A program made the translations under genes and the position numbers. A DNA stretch of 64,000 bases from Oenanthe sinensis. Its lineage: Eukaryota > Streptophyta > Magnoliopsida > Apiales > Apiaceae. The notes under the pieces are model-generated. The model was not told where the DNA came from and ran no database searches. It saw only the letters and a list, made by a program, of their open reading frames with translations. Below are positions 37,480 through 49,471 of the stretch, piece by piece; position 1 is the first letter of the stretch; every line of letters starts with the position of its first letter. The stretch is from assembly GCA_028671895.1 (NCBI GenBank), contig JAPMAC010000221.1, positions 9,936,001-10,000,000 of the forward strand, written 5' to 3'.

Positions 37480-38905
37480 TGGAAGGTTGGTCACTTATCT
37501 GGTGACATTGACATAGCTCCTTATAACATGTATAAGCAATTTCATAGTAATCCTGAGAATTCATTTTTTAACACTGAACTGGAAGTTTATTAAAAACGTT
37601 AACAAAATTCAAGTAGGGGAATTAAGATATCCTCTAGAACACTACATATAGTGTATGTGTCAATCGGGCTTAAATGGGCTATAGTTGTACTTAGGCTTGT
37701 TAGTAGGCATGTCAATGGATCGAAAATCCGATCCAACCCGATTCGAAGCTAAATAAATGGATATGGATCTTCCAAAAAAAATCTGATTCGTTAATGACCC
37801 GATCCGATAAATGATGGATATGGATTTAGTATAATCCGATCCGATTATATTTATATTTATATATATTATATATTATATATTATATCACTATTTGTAAAAT
37901 AAAAATATCTTATACTAATACTAGTCACTACTAGACGTTTAGACATAACCCTAAAATCTATCTTATTTGTTTCAGCCGCTCCCTGCCTCTCTTCTCTAAC
38001 GCTCACTTTTCACTTCTCAAATCCAAATATCTGTTTTTGGTTTTTTTATGTTTCTCTGGAGAAGCTTTTATCTGATTCTGGGTGGTTTGGAATGAAAATG
38101 AAAACATCAGTTGGTGTTGTTATTTATGATGGAAAATGAGTCCAAACTCCAAAGTCCATATTTGCGGCTTTTGTTTAACATAACTAGGCAGTGGTCCTGA
38201 CATTTGGTTGCTAATCATTTCTCAGGCTGCATACCTGCTTCTGGGAAAGCAGATGTCTAGAGTCCAGACTTTAAATGATATACAAGACTTTCTTTGTTTA
38301 TTTAATTTGACATTATGTAATTTTAATTTTATTTATTTATTTTGAACTTATGTTATTTGATGTAATTTGAACATGACACTTGTTTTGTAATGATTAAAAA
38401 TCTGAATTTGTTGTTCTTTACAATTTTGTAAAAATATATTCTAGAGTAGTAGTGTAAAATATCCGACTCCTGATCCGAATCCGAAAAATTAAATGAAAAT
38501 GGATATGGATATAGCTAAATCCGATCCGTTTACAGACCTACTTGTTAGTGCGAGACTAGCTTGGGGGCAAGTTCCATATAAGAAGATTAAATGGCCATGT
38601 CTACATAAGTAGTAGTGTTCTAGAGGAGGGGAAGGCAACAAGGAAAATGCTATTGTCTTTCATTTCAGTTTTACATTTTATTTCCCGGTCTTTCAGTTTA
38701 GTTTTTACTTGTCTTTGTAATTTTCATTTCCGGTACTTCCTTTTAGTTCATTGTCATCTTAATTCCCGTACTCGGATTTTGTTAACGTTTTTAATCAACT
38801 TCAAGTTCAGTGTTATAGAATGAATTCTCAGAATTAATGTGAAACTGCTTATATATGTTAACCAGAGCTAGGTCAATGTCCCCAACTGACCAGCCGGAAA
38901 TGACT
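37480..38905. repeat. Inverted repeat with hAT element between the arms
   Basis: The left arm 37480-37670 and the right arm about 38600-38905 are reverse complements. Examples are GACATTGAC..TAGCTC, CTGAGAATTCATT, AACACTGAACT, AAAAACGTTAACAAAAT, GGGAATTAAGAT and CCTCTAGAACACTAC. The left arm lacks about 150 bp present in the right arm. The right arm read on the minus strand has a short open frame (38976 to 38791) that ends within the conserved part. Its source family is unknown. The hAT element 37704-38540 fills the centre. Confidence 0.8.
37704..38540. mobile_element. Non-autonomous hAT element
   Basis: An 837-bp element flanked by a perfect 8-bp target duplication CTTGTTAG (37696-37703, 38541-38548). 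The ends TAGGCATGTCAA and TTTACAGACCTA are inverted repeats. Subterminal ATCCGATCC / GGATATGGAT words are dense on both sides, as in hAT elements. It encodes no transposase. Confidence 0.9.
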
Positions 38906-40629
38906 AAGGAGTTGGTTTCAAAACAAGCACAAAAAAAGATATACACATATGTATTTATGCCTGTATCATTAATCATTATGCAGCATGTAAACTAAACTAT
39001 TAAGACCCATTAAAATCTAACATCAAACTATTAGAAAGAACACTACTTTAAGCATCAATCTAACAAAATATGAGAAAAACATAACCCAGAAAAGAAAAGA
39101 GCAAGAACTAACCAGATAAGTAATACCCAGATGAGAATGAAGACAGAAGTGTCAAACTACTCAAGAGTTTTATATATATGTAATGTAAGTATCAATAATT
39201 GATTGTGTGTATTTATTGGGGGCTAGTAAACACTAAACAGTGTCAGGGGAAAAAGACAAACATCTTGCAACTAGCTTAACCAGTTAACCTACCTTTGAAT
39301 ACCTTCGATATATAAATTGACTGCAAAGTCAATTGAACATAGTTTTTTGGATTTAAATTCTTAAATTATATTTTTTAATTATATAATTTTTTGGATTAAG
39401 GTTTTTAAATATTTTTTTTATTTGTATCATTGACTATAAATTTTAGGTTTAAATTTTTAAATAAATTATTTTTAACTGTGTTTTTGAATTATTTTTTTAA
39501 AATTATATCTTTTTATTTAAAGTTTTTAACATAATTAATTTAATTATTAATGTGATATTTGTTCATTTGCTAATATGACTCCAACTATTATGTTTAATTT
39601 ATTTATTGTTTTATAATAAAAGAGAAAATGATATGTTTAGAATGATTTACTTCTTCAATAATAATGAAAATTTATATAAAAATAATATATTTTCTATTAA
39701 ATTATGATTATATCATTATAATACTTACATTAGTCATTTGATTTCATCATCTGAACAAAACAAAATTCAAGTATAATAACATAAAATGTAATATTAGTGT
39801 TACATAATATAAATTTTTTTTTGAAACATGTTACGTGATATTTGATTCGACTCTTTTTAAAATTTTATTATATCAGAAAATAATTAATACATTGACAATT
39901 AAATTAATATAGATTATTATCACACCAAATGATACTATTTTCAAAAAAAAATATTAAAGAATATAATTAAAAAAAGAAATATTGTTTAAGGACCTAGACT
40001 TAAAAAATCATATAAATTAAGTGTGTTTCAATTGATTTTTCATTAATATAAGGATATAATTCAGAAAAGCTTTTTATTTAACTACCTAAACCTAAAAATC
40101 AAATAGTTTAAAAATACAATTATAAAAAATTATTTAAAAACTTAAACTCAAAAAAATATATAATTTTTTTTAAATTTATAATCTTAAAAATTAGAATAAT
40201 AATCATGTGAAATCAGATTTAATTGGGTAAACTTGTCGTACCATAGCTCCAGTTGAGTATAGTACCTAACTCCAAGCCTCCAATTAATGTGCCGTCTGGT
40301 TTCAGGTAGATATATTTATTAGTTAAACGGTTTATATATATTTCTACATAATCATAAATAGTTTAACTTGTTTGGCCAACATATATTTGTTGACATTATA
40401 AATATATGTAAATTATTTTTAAGTCTCACCAGTTGAAAAAACTTTTACAAATATGTACATTTGAACATAACTAAGCCGAACGACACGAATTGTTGACAAA
40501 CAAAATAATCTACGAAATATGAACATAACTTTTTAAGTTCCAACCATTTTCATCCATGACATAAAGGATGAGGCTTCTGCAAATTGCCTAAGTTTATATG
40601 GGTCTGCTGATGTACAATAATTAGTGTTA
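38906..40629. other. Intergenic DNA between SINAT2 and the pseudouridine synthase
   Basis: AT-rich, with long TTTTTAAATT runs at 39330-40190. No open frames of interest. The part near 40500-40629 is the presumed 3' UTR of the synthase gene. Confidence 0.5.
39169..39178 (-). promoter_or_regulatory. SINAT2: Candidate TATA box of SINAT2 (distant leader)
   Basis: TATATATAAA on the minus strand, followed about 60 bp on by a possible donor (CTG|GTTAGT near 39111). With the acceptor near 36221 this would make a short non-coding first exon and a 2.9-kb leader intron containing the inverted repeat. This is inference only; no transcript evidence is available here. Confidence 0.3.
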
Positions 40630-43600
40630 TTATACCAAATAAGAAGACATAAGATTCCAACTAATTTTCATATGGGACGGCATTGATGCAACAAATCGAA
40701 GGAGATCAGGTTTCGTGTAATTGTCCCCAGGTTTATGCCTTATTTCCGACGTATTCTTGTGGAGCTCGATAAACTTGGCAATATTAGGAAGAACAAGCTC
40801 CCTGCAATGCATGTGTAGCAACGGTACCTTGGATAATACACTTCCTTTTTGAATATCCAATCCATCTGGCCTCCGCATCTTGTAGGGTTTACCAGTTGTT
40901 GGCTCAAAATCAACTCTAGGCATTTGCTTCCATCTACGGTGGGTAAACCATCCATACTTGTAATCACCAACAATTGGTGTTCCAAGGGCCTCAGCACAAT
41001 GTACGCGGATCTGTCCGGAAAGATTGAATGTAAAAACAGAGGACTTGAGAGTTGAGTGAGGTCTCGCATTGCGAGTATTATGTTTTTCAAGGACGAATAC
41101 AAACCTTATGCCAATATTAACAGAACTTCATCAAACACAAGGAACATCTAAACTTTATTTATCTTATGTATCATATTTAGGAAAGACGGAGTGTGATCAT
41201 ATGCAGTAGCAGAACCAGAAATGTTGGAAAGGAGAATAAAATATAAAAAAAACTAAAAATTATGTTAATTTTTTACAAGTGTCTGGAAATCAATAATGCT
41301 TAAAAATATGCACAACTCAATTTAGGGTGTAAATATGTCATTTATAATTGCAATATACAAGAACCTTGGTAAATAAAAAACCATTAGCAACCATACCGGT
41401 AGTTAAATTGAACATAGAACAAAGGACACAACAATAGAAACAAGCACTTCTCAGCTATGATGGTTTAGTAGTTTGAACATTGTACCTATTAATCTTGGAT
41501 TGACCCCTTTGGAATATTTTAGTCAGGTAATTTTTTTCCCAATTATTTCAAATATGAAATGGAACTGATGTTATCCAAGGGTGGGCTCGCCCCCACCCCA
41601 GCTCCCTTCTGGTACCACCCCTCATCATTGTGTATTAATCATACGCATTTCATCTTTTGAGCAACTAAAATGTATACAACTACACAAATTTTTGTTTCTT
41701 GAAGCTTGGATGTTGAAAGCCAGGAGCATCATCCTAACCTAGTGGAGAGGTTGTCCCAGGAAAGAATGAATGGTGACAGCTAATATGGGTAAGTATTTAG
41801 AGAACAAGGACAAACAGGGAATGGATCTGACAGATGAATTTTTTGGGCAAGTGGGAATGTGGGAGCACTAGAACCCACAACTCTTTATTTTTAAAATATT
41901 AATATATGTATAGGGCCAGAAATAAAGGGAAAACTTCCCTAGTTTATATGGTAGCAAGTATCACCAAAGTAGCAAGTATCCCTAGGGAAAACTACAAGTG
42001 ATTATAATATGTTTATAACAAGTGAAAAATTCAAGTGGGGTAAAGTACCCTAACTTGTCCAACATACATCCACCAACTTCACTCTTTTATATTAACATTT
42101 ATAGTCATGTTTATGATATTTCTAATGGTAACATTTTGGTTTTGGCTTTGGCTTCTCCAAATGGTACCATTACACATTTTTGACTTACAAGTGGTACCAT
42201 TACACATATGTCCTACCATTAAAAATAAAAATAGCACTTTGTAATCAAACGTTAGTCAAATAAAGATATCTTTTAATTAAATACATAATCTATTACTCCC
42301 TCCGTCCCGGCCAAATGTTTACATTTGGTCCGGGCACGGAGACCAAGGATAGTGGGTGTAATAGTGATTTTATTGTTAAAATAAATGAAATAGTGGGTGT
42401 AATAGTGTAAAGTGTTGAAAAAGTGGAGTGAAGTAGTGGATGTAATAATATATTTATTGTTAAAAGTTACTATTTTTAGTAATGTAAAGAATTGGGTGGG
42501 ACGTCCCAAAAAGGAAAGTGTAAAGAATTGGTTGGGACGGAGGGAGTATTATAATAAGTAAAATAACTCAAAAATATATAAAGAATCGCGATAAACAGAC
42601 CGGGTTATTTCATTTGTTGGGTAATACACAAAAAATGAAGTTTAGGTTCACGAAGATTGTGGATTCGGGAAAATTATGAACCTAATCTCAATTACAACGG
42701 CTTGATTAAAGATTTGGGACATACTTCATCATTCATCTCTCCATTATTGTCGTTATTGCTCTCGGTTACAGGTATGTATGTATTATTCCTATTTGTATAC
42801 CTGCAAGGCTATAACGGCTTGATGATGCACACGAAGAAGGTGAGTGGTAATAGAATAGGCGGGCCTTTCAGAGGTTAGAGAGCAGTAGAATTAAGCACCA
42901 TATATATAGAATTGTGCTGTAGTTTGAGTTTTAGGCTTGCATTTGGTAAACTTGTTATTAATTTTTATAGAATTTAAATGGGATTGAAGCAAAAGTTGAC
43001 AAGATCTGTGAAACGCTAAGACAATAGTGGTATAGACTTGAGGGAGAGCTCATGTTGGTTGTCTGGTGGGGTAACCCAAGCTGATGAAGCAGAAAATTCA
43101 CTACCCAAGGTTTCCCAACCGCAGAAGGGAGAAAAGTTATGGATTACAACCCATGAAGAGACCAAATCAATATATTTGATAATATATTAATATCTCAATA
43201 GTCAAGTCTAATTTAATACGTGGGGATTGCAATACTTATATAGGGAATACAAACCCTAATCAAATAACCTAATGGACAATGGCTCGTTAACAATTGGGCT
43301 TATTATAAATAAACTACAAGCCCCACATATAATATACATATAAATAATACATCATTAATTCCTCTGCGAAATATAATTAAACTATTAACTAATATAAATA
43401 AAACCCACTTATATTTATTTCTATTCCTCATCAATAAACCTTTGCATACTAAGTGGTACACACATGAGAAGCATGTCATTATTACTGAGGGAGATAAGAA
43501 GAAGATCAAATTTTCAAGTAGGATTCATATGAGAATCTGTTTTGAAGGTGGTTATCATGTTCCAGATAAATCCACGCATTACAATAGTGATCTTAACCAA

Positions 43601-46600
43601 CTGCAAAACAATTGTTGAAGTCCAGCATCGGGATTCTTGAGGTGGGAATTCTGAATGTTATCGGGGTTCAACGTTTGATTGTATCACTTGTAAGTCAAAA
43701 ATGTGTAATGGTACCATTTGGATCAGTTGGTTAAAGAGAGGAATGTCATCCTCTTGGTCACAGGTTCGAATTCGAATCCCACGGGAGGAGAATTTGTGAT
43801 TATGTCATCTGGGCCAGAGCCTGTCGCACAAGTGCGGTTTACCTGGTTCACGTGGTTTGCAGGCTATTGCGTGAGCCCGTGGTTTTACCCAGTGCGCACT
43901 ATTGCGTGAGCCCGTAGTTTTACCCAGTGCGCACCCAAAGGGTAGCGGCTGCGGGTTCCCACAGTAAAAAAAAAAAATCCCGTTATTCTGTAATCATTTT
44001 TAAATTGTCTAACCGTTGTAACACTATAACCCTTATGCTCCAACTTCACTCTTTTATATTAAATTTATATAATTATGTTTTGCAATCCTTTCTAAACTAA
44101 CCGATGCAACTCCTATGCTGACATATAATTGTAGGACTATTTTTATTAAAGTCTTTTATATCTTTAATGACATGGCATAGATGATCACATGAATTATGAA
44201 GTTGATGAAGCTATTGTAAATGAATGAGAATTAGAAAGTGAAAATATCAATAGAGATAGTTTGAAATATCCCTATAGTGAGGGAGTAGAAACTTTTACTA
44301 GCACAAATTGCAGAATAGAAACTAAACAAGGCAAGAAAGAATGAGAGAATAATAGAGATTACATGATGAGACAAACCTAAAGTGACAATTTTAATATGCA
44401 AACAAACTAGATATGCGGTGTAAATACAACAAAGACCATTGATGAAGGACAACTAAAATATAGATACGATACGATAATATATATAACTTGGGTGAATGAA
44501 CCGCAGAACACCCACTACCCCAAGGGTTTTCTAACTGCAGAAGGGAGAAAAGTTATGAATGGAAACCCATAAAAGAGACCCAATTCAATATTTCAATATA
44601 TTTCAATAATCAAGTCTAAATAATATGTGGGGGATTATAATACTTATATAGTGAATAGAAACCCTAATAAATAACCTAATGGACTAAGGCCCGTTAAACA
44701 ATTGGGCTTTATTATAAATAAACTACTTATTTAGTAAACCACTAGCCCCGCGTATAAAATATATAAATAAATACATTATTTTCCTCCACATTAAATATAT
44801 ATAAACTAATTAATAAAGTATACAAGAATTCTTCACTTCCGTTCCCCATCAACCATTCAAAACAGAAGTGATTGATATTAACACTATTAGTAAGTCATAA
44901 AGTGCAATTAGTCATAAGTGGGAAAATGTCCACAAGGTTTCAAATTACCTGATGTTTCCTGCTTGTAAGTGGGCGCAACTCAATCCATGAGCATCCATTT
45001 ATCATAGGCCCAAGAACTCGATATTCTGTCACTGCCTCCTGCGAGGCTTCTAAACCCGAGCCATGAGCTAATATTACTCTTTCAGATTTTCCATCATTAA
45101 GAAGTACCTGCAGTTGACATGAGATTTGTCATTTCATCATGCCTTAAAAAGCCATGGACAAATAATCCAATGCACAGTTCTGCCATCAATATGTAAAAAC
45201 CACTCACAGAAGATGGCGGAACCACATGGATAGACAAAAGATGTTTTTGCGCGTGCAAGGGAGGGAGGGAGGGAGGGGGGAGAGAGAGAGAGAGAGGACC
45301 TTCGTAAGGGGAGCACGTACTAAACCTTCTTTTTCCTTGGGAGAACCTATGACCAATACCCAGTATTTCTGATATGTTGCATTACAAGCATCATTCCAAG
45401 CCTAACAGTGTAATGACTTAATTATAAGATATAACAACATTACTAAAGGAATTCTCAATAAAATTGGGACTGGAGGCATCATTAGCCCTCCAGCAGTGAG
45501 CAAAGTGCAAGGACTTGATCTATTGTACCTTATGCGAGGAGTTTCCCCTCTGTATACCGCTGAACAACCACTGTAGATGAGCTATACTTTCTTTTGTTCT
45601 GCCCATTAAATGAATTCCACTGCTCTCTCTATCAAGACGATGAACCTATGAGATTAACATGCCAGCAAAATTTATATGATATCAAGGGGCTATACAGACT
45701 AAAACTTCCAAAACTTAAGAAAGTGGAGTTTCAAGAAGATGAATCTTCAACAAAATAACTTAGAAAGTGCACGTTAAAAATTTAATGAGGGAGAAATATA
45801 CAATAATACAATTGTATTTTCTTCCATGAATTCTCGGGTGTCATGTATGTCATATTGTCATGTTCTAATAATTAATTATCAAATTTTTAGTTATTTTGGG
45901 CCTTGTTTGTTCGCCGAAAAATGTTCTTTACTGAAAAAGTGAAGGTAGGAAAACAAATTTTTGAAAAAAAATAAATATATTCCTTTGCTTGGAACACCTT
46001 GAAATATTTACCGGTCTTTGTTACTTTTTGGAAATTACTTTTCTGTCTGCTATTTTATAATTGTAAATTTGATTTCAACTAAATATTATTATAGTATATA
46101 TGCATAAATAACAATAACATTACCATATATACAACTTTCTTGAGGTTAATTAAATATCCACTCTTTTCTTTCTAAAAAATGTATGCATTATTAGGCTTCA
46201 TCTGTTACTATAACTTGATTTTGGCAATTATTTTCTGCAAAATAATTTTTAGAAAATTTTCTTGTCGGGAAAAAATTTATATTCCTCTCTTTGACTATCA
46301 TTTAGAAAATATTGATAATATTGAAAAATTGTTCAGAATTTGGAAAATATTTTCCACATTCTCGCTAAGATCATAACTGGAAGATCAATAAATAATTTTG
46401 CTGGAATCAACAAACACTCGGAAAATATATATTTTTTCCCTTAGACTAACCAAATAACAAAAAATCAGGACAACTCTTTTATAAAACAAATAAACCCTAT
46501 TACTCACTATCAGTCTAAGAGCATACCAAGTTTGGTGCCGAAGTAATGCTGCCCCTAATACAAATGTATTACACGCCAAATGAAATATTCCATCCATGGA

Positions 46601-48383
46601 AACATGAACCATAACCACAATAATAAATGTAAAAGGAAGAAACAAATTAAGAAAACATACTTCATATTATGATAATTAGATACACTACGAAAGTGGCCTA
46701 TATTACTAGATTATCATTGATAAACATGTAGAAAGAAACAAGTACACGTACATACACATACACATATATAGCATACATATAAACATGTTTAAAAGCACAT
46801 ACACAGAGATTAGAAAGGAGGTTATCTTGTTCAACCACATGTCAAAAGAAATATCTTATTCAGAAAAGGATGTTTCTAAAACAAAAAATATCTATTGCAA
46901 CAGAATGAGAATGAACATCACATGTACAAGAACCTCACCAGTTTAGGACCTTCATCATAGTCATAAGATAATGCTGCAGCAGCCAATGCATCCATGCTGT
47001 TATGAACAGGTAGGTTTCCCTAGCATCAGATGTTTAAAAATCTGTTAGGAAAGAAGTAATCAGAACAGGTGGAGTGAAAAAAGCATAAAGGATTTGCTTA
47101 CCTTCACCGGCAATTTGGGGGGTTTATTTAGCACAATTATGGCAGAGTCCTAGATTCAGAAAACACAAATGAATAACAAAGTTATTAAGGTAATCATATC
47201 TTGATCAAAAGAGTAGATATGAAGTCTTTTTAAAGGTACATAAGTATATTTGCTCTCGATCCCCAATAGTATAGATTATAAAAAAACATATATTTCACAA
47301 TATGCAAACCATAATACTACGCTACTTACTGACAGAAGATAATCAGTCAAAATATTATTCTAGTCATCTAGTGTGCCATAACCAGACCATCATCTACAAA
47401 GGGGCAAAATCAAAGACAAAAGTGGCAATATTCAAAGTAGGGTTGAGCAGACACATCAACGTTTTTATATCCAGAATAAGTGGAAACTACTTTGTTTTTC
47501 AAAATTGCAACTTATTTAGAAGATATAGAAGACTTAAAGACGTGCCTTGTATTTGACAAGTCTTTGCATATACTCAATCTCGTCAGCGTTAGGATACAAC
47601 GTTCCTGTTGGTATAGAGTTATATCTCTTAGAGATTCTTGTTTCCGCTACAGAAACAGGTACATAAATTCTCGCCCCCGTCTTCATGACCTCATTGTGCT
47701 TAATCTGTATGTGACTGTAGATTGTAGAATAAATAAACCCACAAAATTATTGCAGTAATAAAACGATCCATTTATCGAATTATTACCTTTCTCAAGTGAT
47801 CCATTTTCCCCTGGTTATATAAAGACAACCCATCTGACCGATTATTGTCATCTACATGCACCTGTTAAATATAAGTTATACACATAATCTAATTAACAAA
47901 AACATCATATATCAAAACCCTAAAACCAAATAAAACATATGAAGTAATTAGAACATAGAGATTAAAAAGGAATCAATCAAACAAGCTTGTTTATCACAAA
48001 AAAAATGCACATAACCAGATAAATCACAAAATAGAAATCCAAGAAAAAAGGAAAATAGAACTCACAAGACCCTTACGAAACTGGGACTGGATAACAGAAG
48101 CGTAGATATCTTGAAAATAAGTTCTAACCCAAGAATTTGCAGTGACACATGAGGAAGAAAAATAATTGGGTGACTGATAAGGAGGGAATGGAGGGAGAGA
48201 CAAGAACTGTCGCGATTTGGGGTGATGTTTTGGAGGTGCACGCAGATGGGCTATATTAGTTGAAGATACATGTAGTATTGTGTGTGATTTAGGGCCGCAA
48301 TTTGGTGGAGGTGGACTTACTCTTGAATAGCATCTTCTTGTAATCTGTTGCTGTTTTCTTCTTCCAATTGCTAATCTCAACAT
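40630..48383 (-). CDS. RNA pseudouridine synthase 3, mitochondrial type (RluA family)
   Basis: Nine exons give 474 residues: 48066-48383, 47787-47861, 47546-47689, 47102-47149, 46939-47019, 45529-45645, 45300-45401, 44949-45107 and 40630-41010. All joins are phase 0. Family role (established): RluA-type enzymes isomerise uridine to pseudouridine in organelle rRNA or mRNA. Seen here: a basic N-terminus fit for mitochondrial import (MLRLAIGRRKQQQITRR), an S4-like RNA-binding part (about residues 80-150), LVKYK then DSAIIVLNKPPKLPVKG, and the catalytic HRLDRESSG with its aspartate in exon 6. YWVLVIGSPKEKEG, WIELRPLTSRKHQ and VHCAEALGTPIVGDYKYG follow, and the plant-specific tail ends SSYLV. Exon 3 has a GC donor and the exon 7 donor is GTCCTC. 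A second in-frame ATG 18 codons upstream (48437) is possible. Confidence 0.95.
42296..42546. mobile_element. Stowaway MITE (Tc1/Mariner)
   Basis: A 251-bp element with the canonical ends CTCCCTCCGTCCC and GGGACGGAGGGAG, flanked by TA (42294-42295, 42547-42548). Confidence 0.95.
43095..43445. repeat. LTR-like repeat Y, copy 1
   Basis: Shares CTGCAGAAGGGAGAAAAGTT, CTTATATAG, AATAACCTAATGGAC and ATTATAAATAAACTAC with copy 2 at 44500-44870, in the same order and direction. The pair could be the two LTRs of a small non-autonomous element, but no ends could be set. Confidence 0.6.
43719..43977 (+). mobile_element. tRNA-derived SINE
   Basis: A tRNA-like head with pol III A box (TGGATCAGTTGG, 43719-43730) and B box (GGTTCGAATTC, 43763-43773), a GC-rich body, and a 12-A tail at 43966-43977. 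A 35-bp unit is tandemly doubled inside (43865-43899 and 43900-43934, one difference). It starts where the right 35-bp inverted repeat ends. There is no coding function. Confidence 0.88.
44500..44870. repeat. LTR-like repeat Y, copy 2
   Basis: Diverged direct copy of 43095-43445. Both carry a proximal CCCA(A)GG..TTTC..CTAAC/CAACCGCAG part and an AT-rich tail ending in CCATCAACC / CCTCATCAA. Confidence 0.6.
45255..45298 (+). repeat. GGGA/GA tract abutting the exon 7 donor
   Basis: (GGGA)n then (GA)n on the + strand, ending at the donor of exon 7 of the synthase gene, so the intron begins GTCCTCTCTC in the transcript. Confidence 0.9.
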
Positions 48384-48661
48384 TTTTATGTTAGGAGAGA
48401 GTGAGAAAGAAATCAGGAATTGGGGGGGTTGAACCAAGGTTAGGGATTACTATTTGTTTTCAAGAAAAAGAATCCAGGGTTGCTTTCCAAGAGAATAAGA
48501 AAAGTAGTTATTTGTAACTGTTTAAGAAACGTTTGTCAGATGTTTTGAGCTCAAATAAACTTTTAAAAGTTCTGGAATGCAGTATCTAATGGACTCTCAT
48601 GTGAAAAAATAATGTGAGAGAGGGTTGAGAAGTGTTTAGCGAATGTCTAAAAAAACTTCTA

Positions 48662-48729
48662 GTTGAACTTCTATACTAAAGGGTAAGCATAGAACTTCTT
48701 TTTGAACTTCTATACTAAAGGGTAAGCAT
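48662..48729. repeat. Two-copy tandem repeat upstream of the synthase
   Basis: TTGAACTTCTATACTAAAGG and its following GTAAGCATA occur at about 48662-48690 and again at 48701-48729, some 280 bp before the proximal start codon. Confidence 0.85.
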
Positions 48730-48961
48730 AATGTTGGAGGGCAAATATCTCCACTCCCATGCAATTTATTTTTTGCATACCTTCGGTTTATTTTTGTGGG
48801 TGCTTGGACTGAATATATTTGGCCCAATGGCCCTCTCTTTTGGTTCTGTCAAGGTGTTGATTTTCATTATCAAATTCCAAATTTGACTTTTTAGTGAGAA
48901 CAAATAGGAAGAAGTTGGGACCAGGGACTAACATAAGGGTCTTCAGCTAGACATTTACCAC

Positions 48962-49463
48962 CAGGGGCGGAGCCACTCTATATTAAGGGTAGGCCACCGC
49001 TCACCCTCAACTTTTTCCATCATATACTCTATTATATGTCCCAGTTAAAACTAATCATGTGAAGTGCTAATCCTGTGATGATACAACAACGGTAATTGAA
49101 GTTTTATAAAATTAGCAAGTGATATATATTAGTTTTTAACGCATATTCCTAATTACATATGATATTTTTATAAAAATATTTTAGACTTTTAACAGAACTA
49201 GTAACGGATTCAGATCAATATCTTAATTTTATTTTTTATTGAGTTTATTTAGAACAATCAATAATTTTGTATGGAAACGTTGTTTATTCCTTTCCAACTT
49301 CTATTCTAGCTTATAGTTATATTTTGCTATTTTTGTGTTTCTTTTATTTAAAATTTTGTTTTGCTTTTATAATAAATTTATTTATACTGTGAACAAATTA
49401 TAATTTTTTTCACTGAGCCAGGATTTTGGCTTCCCCTGAATCAAAATCCTGGCTCCGCTACTG
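48962..49463. mobile_element. Non-autonomous hAT element
   Basis: A 502-bp element flanked by a perfect 8-bp target duplication TTTACCAC (48954-48961, 49464-49471). The inverted ends are CAGGGGCGGAGCCA and TGGCTCCGCTACTG. The interior is non-coding. It lies between the two first-exon copies of the synthase gene. Confidence 0.93.
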
Positions 49464-49471
49464 TTTACCAC

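Larger units (their letters stand above)
42159..43719. repeat. Pair of perfect 35-bp inverted repeats
   Basis: 42159-42193 (AAATGGTACCATTACACATT and 15 more bases) is the exact reverse complement of 43685-43719. The TGGTACCATTACACAT core occurs once more at 42193-42208. The 1.5 kb between them holds the Stowaway MITE and unrecognised DNA. Confidence 0.9.
41011..44948 (-). other. Intron 8 of the synthase gene, filled with repeats
   Basis: A 3.94-kb intron containing a Stowaway MITE (42296), a 35-bp perfect inverted repeat pair (42159 and 43685), a SINE (43719) and two diverged copies of an LTR-like repeat (43095 and 44500). The words CCAACTTCACTCTTTTATATTA at 42074 and 44041 are a further direct repeat. 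Confidence 0.85.

Noticed and set aside
43719..43800. Possible tRNA gene
   Set aside because: A and B boxes are present, but the cloverleaf is not complete and a SINE body with a poly-A tail follows.
45898..46460. MITE starting GGGCCTTGTTTGTTC in intron 5 of the synthase
   Set aside because: The left end looks like a MITE terminus, but no matching right end or target duplication was found.
47480..47758. Plus-strand open frames over the synthase exons
   Set aside because: They are antisense shadows of exon 3, which is supported by family similarity on the minus strand.
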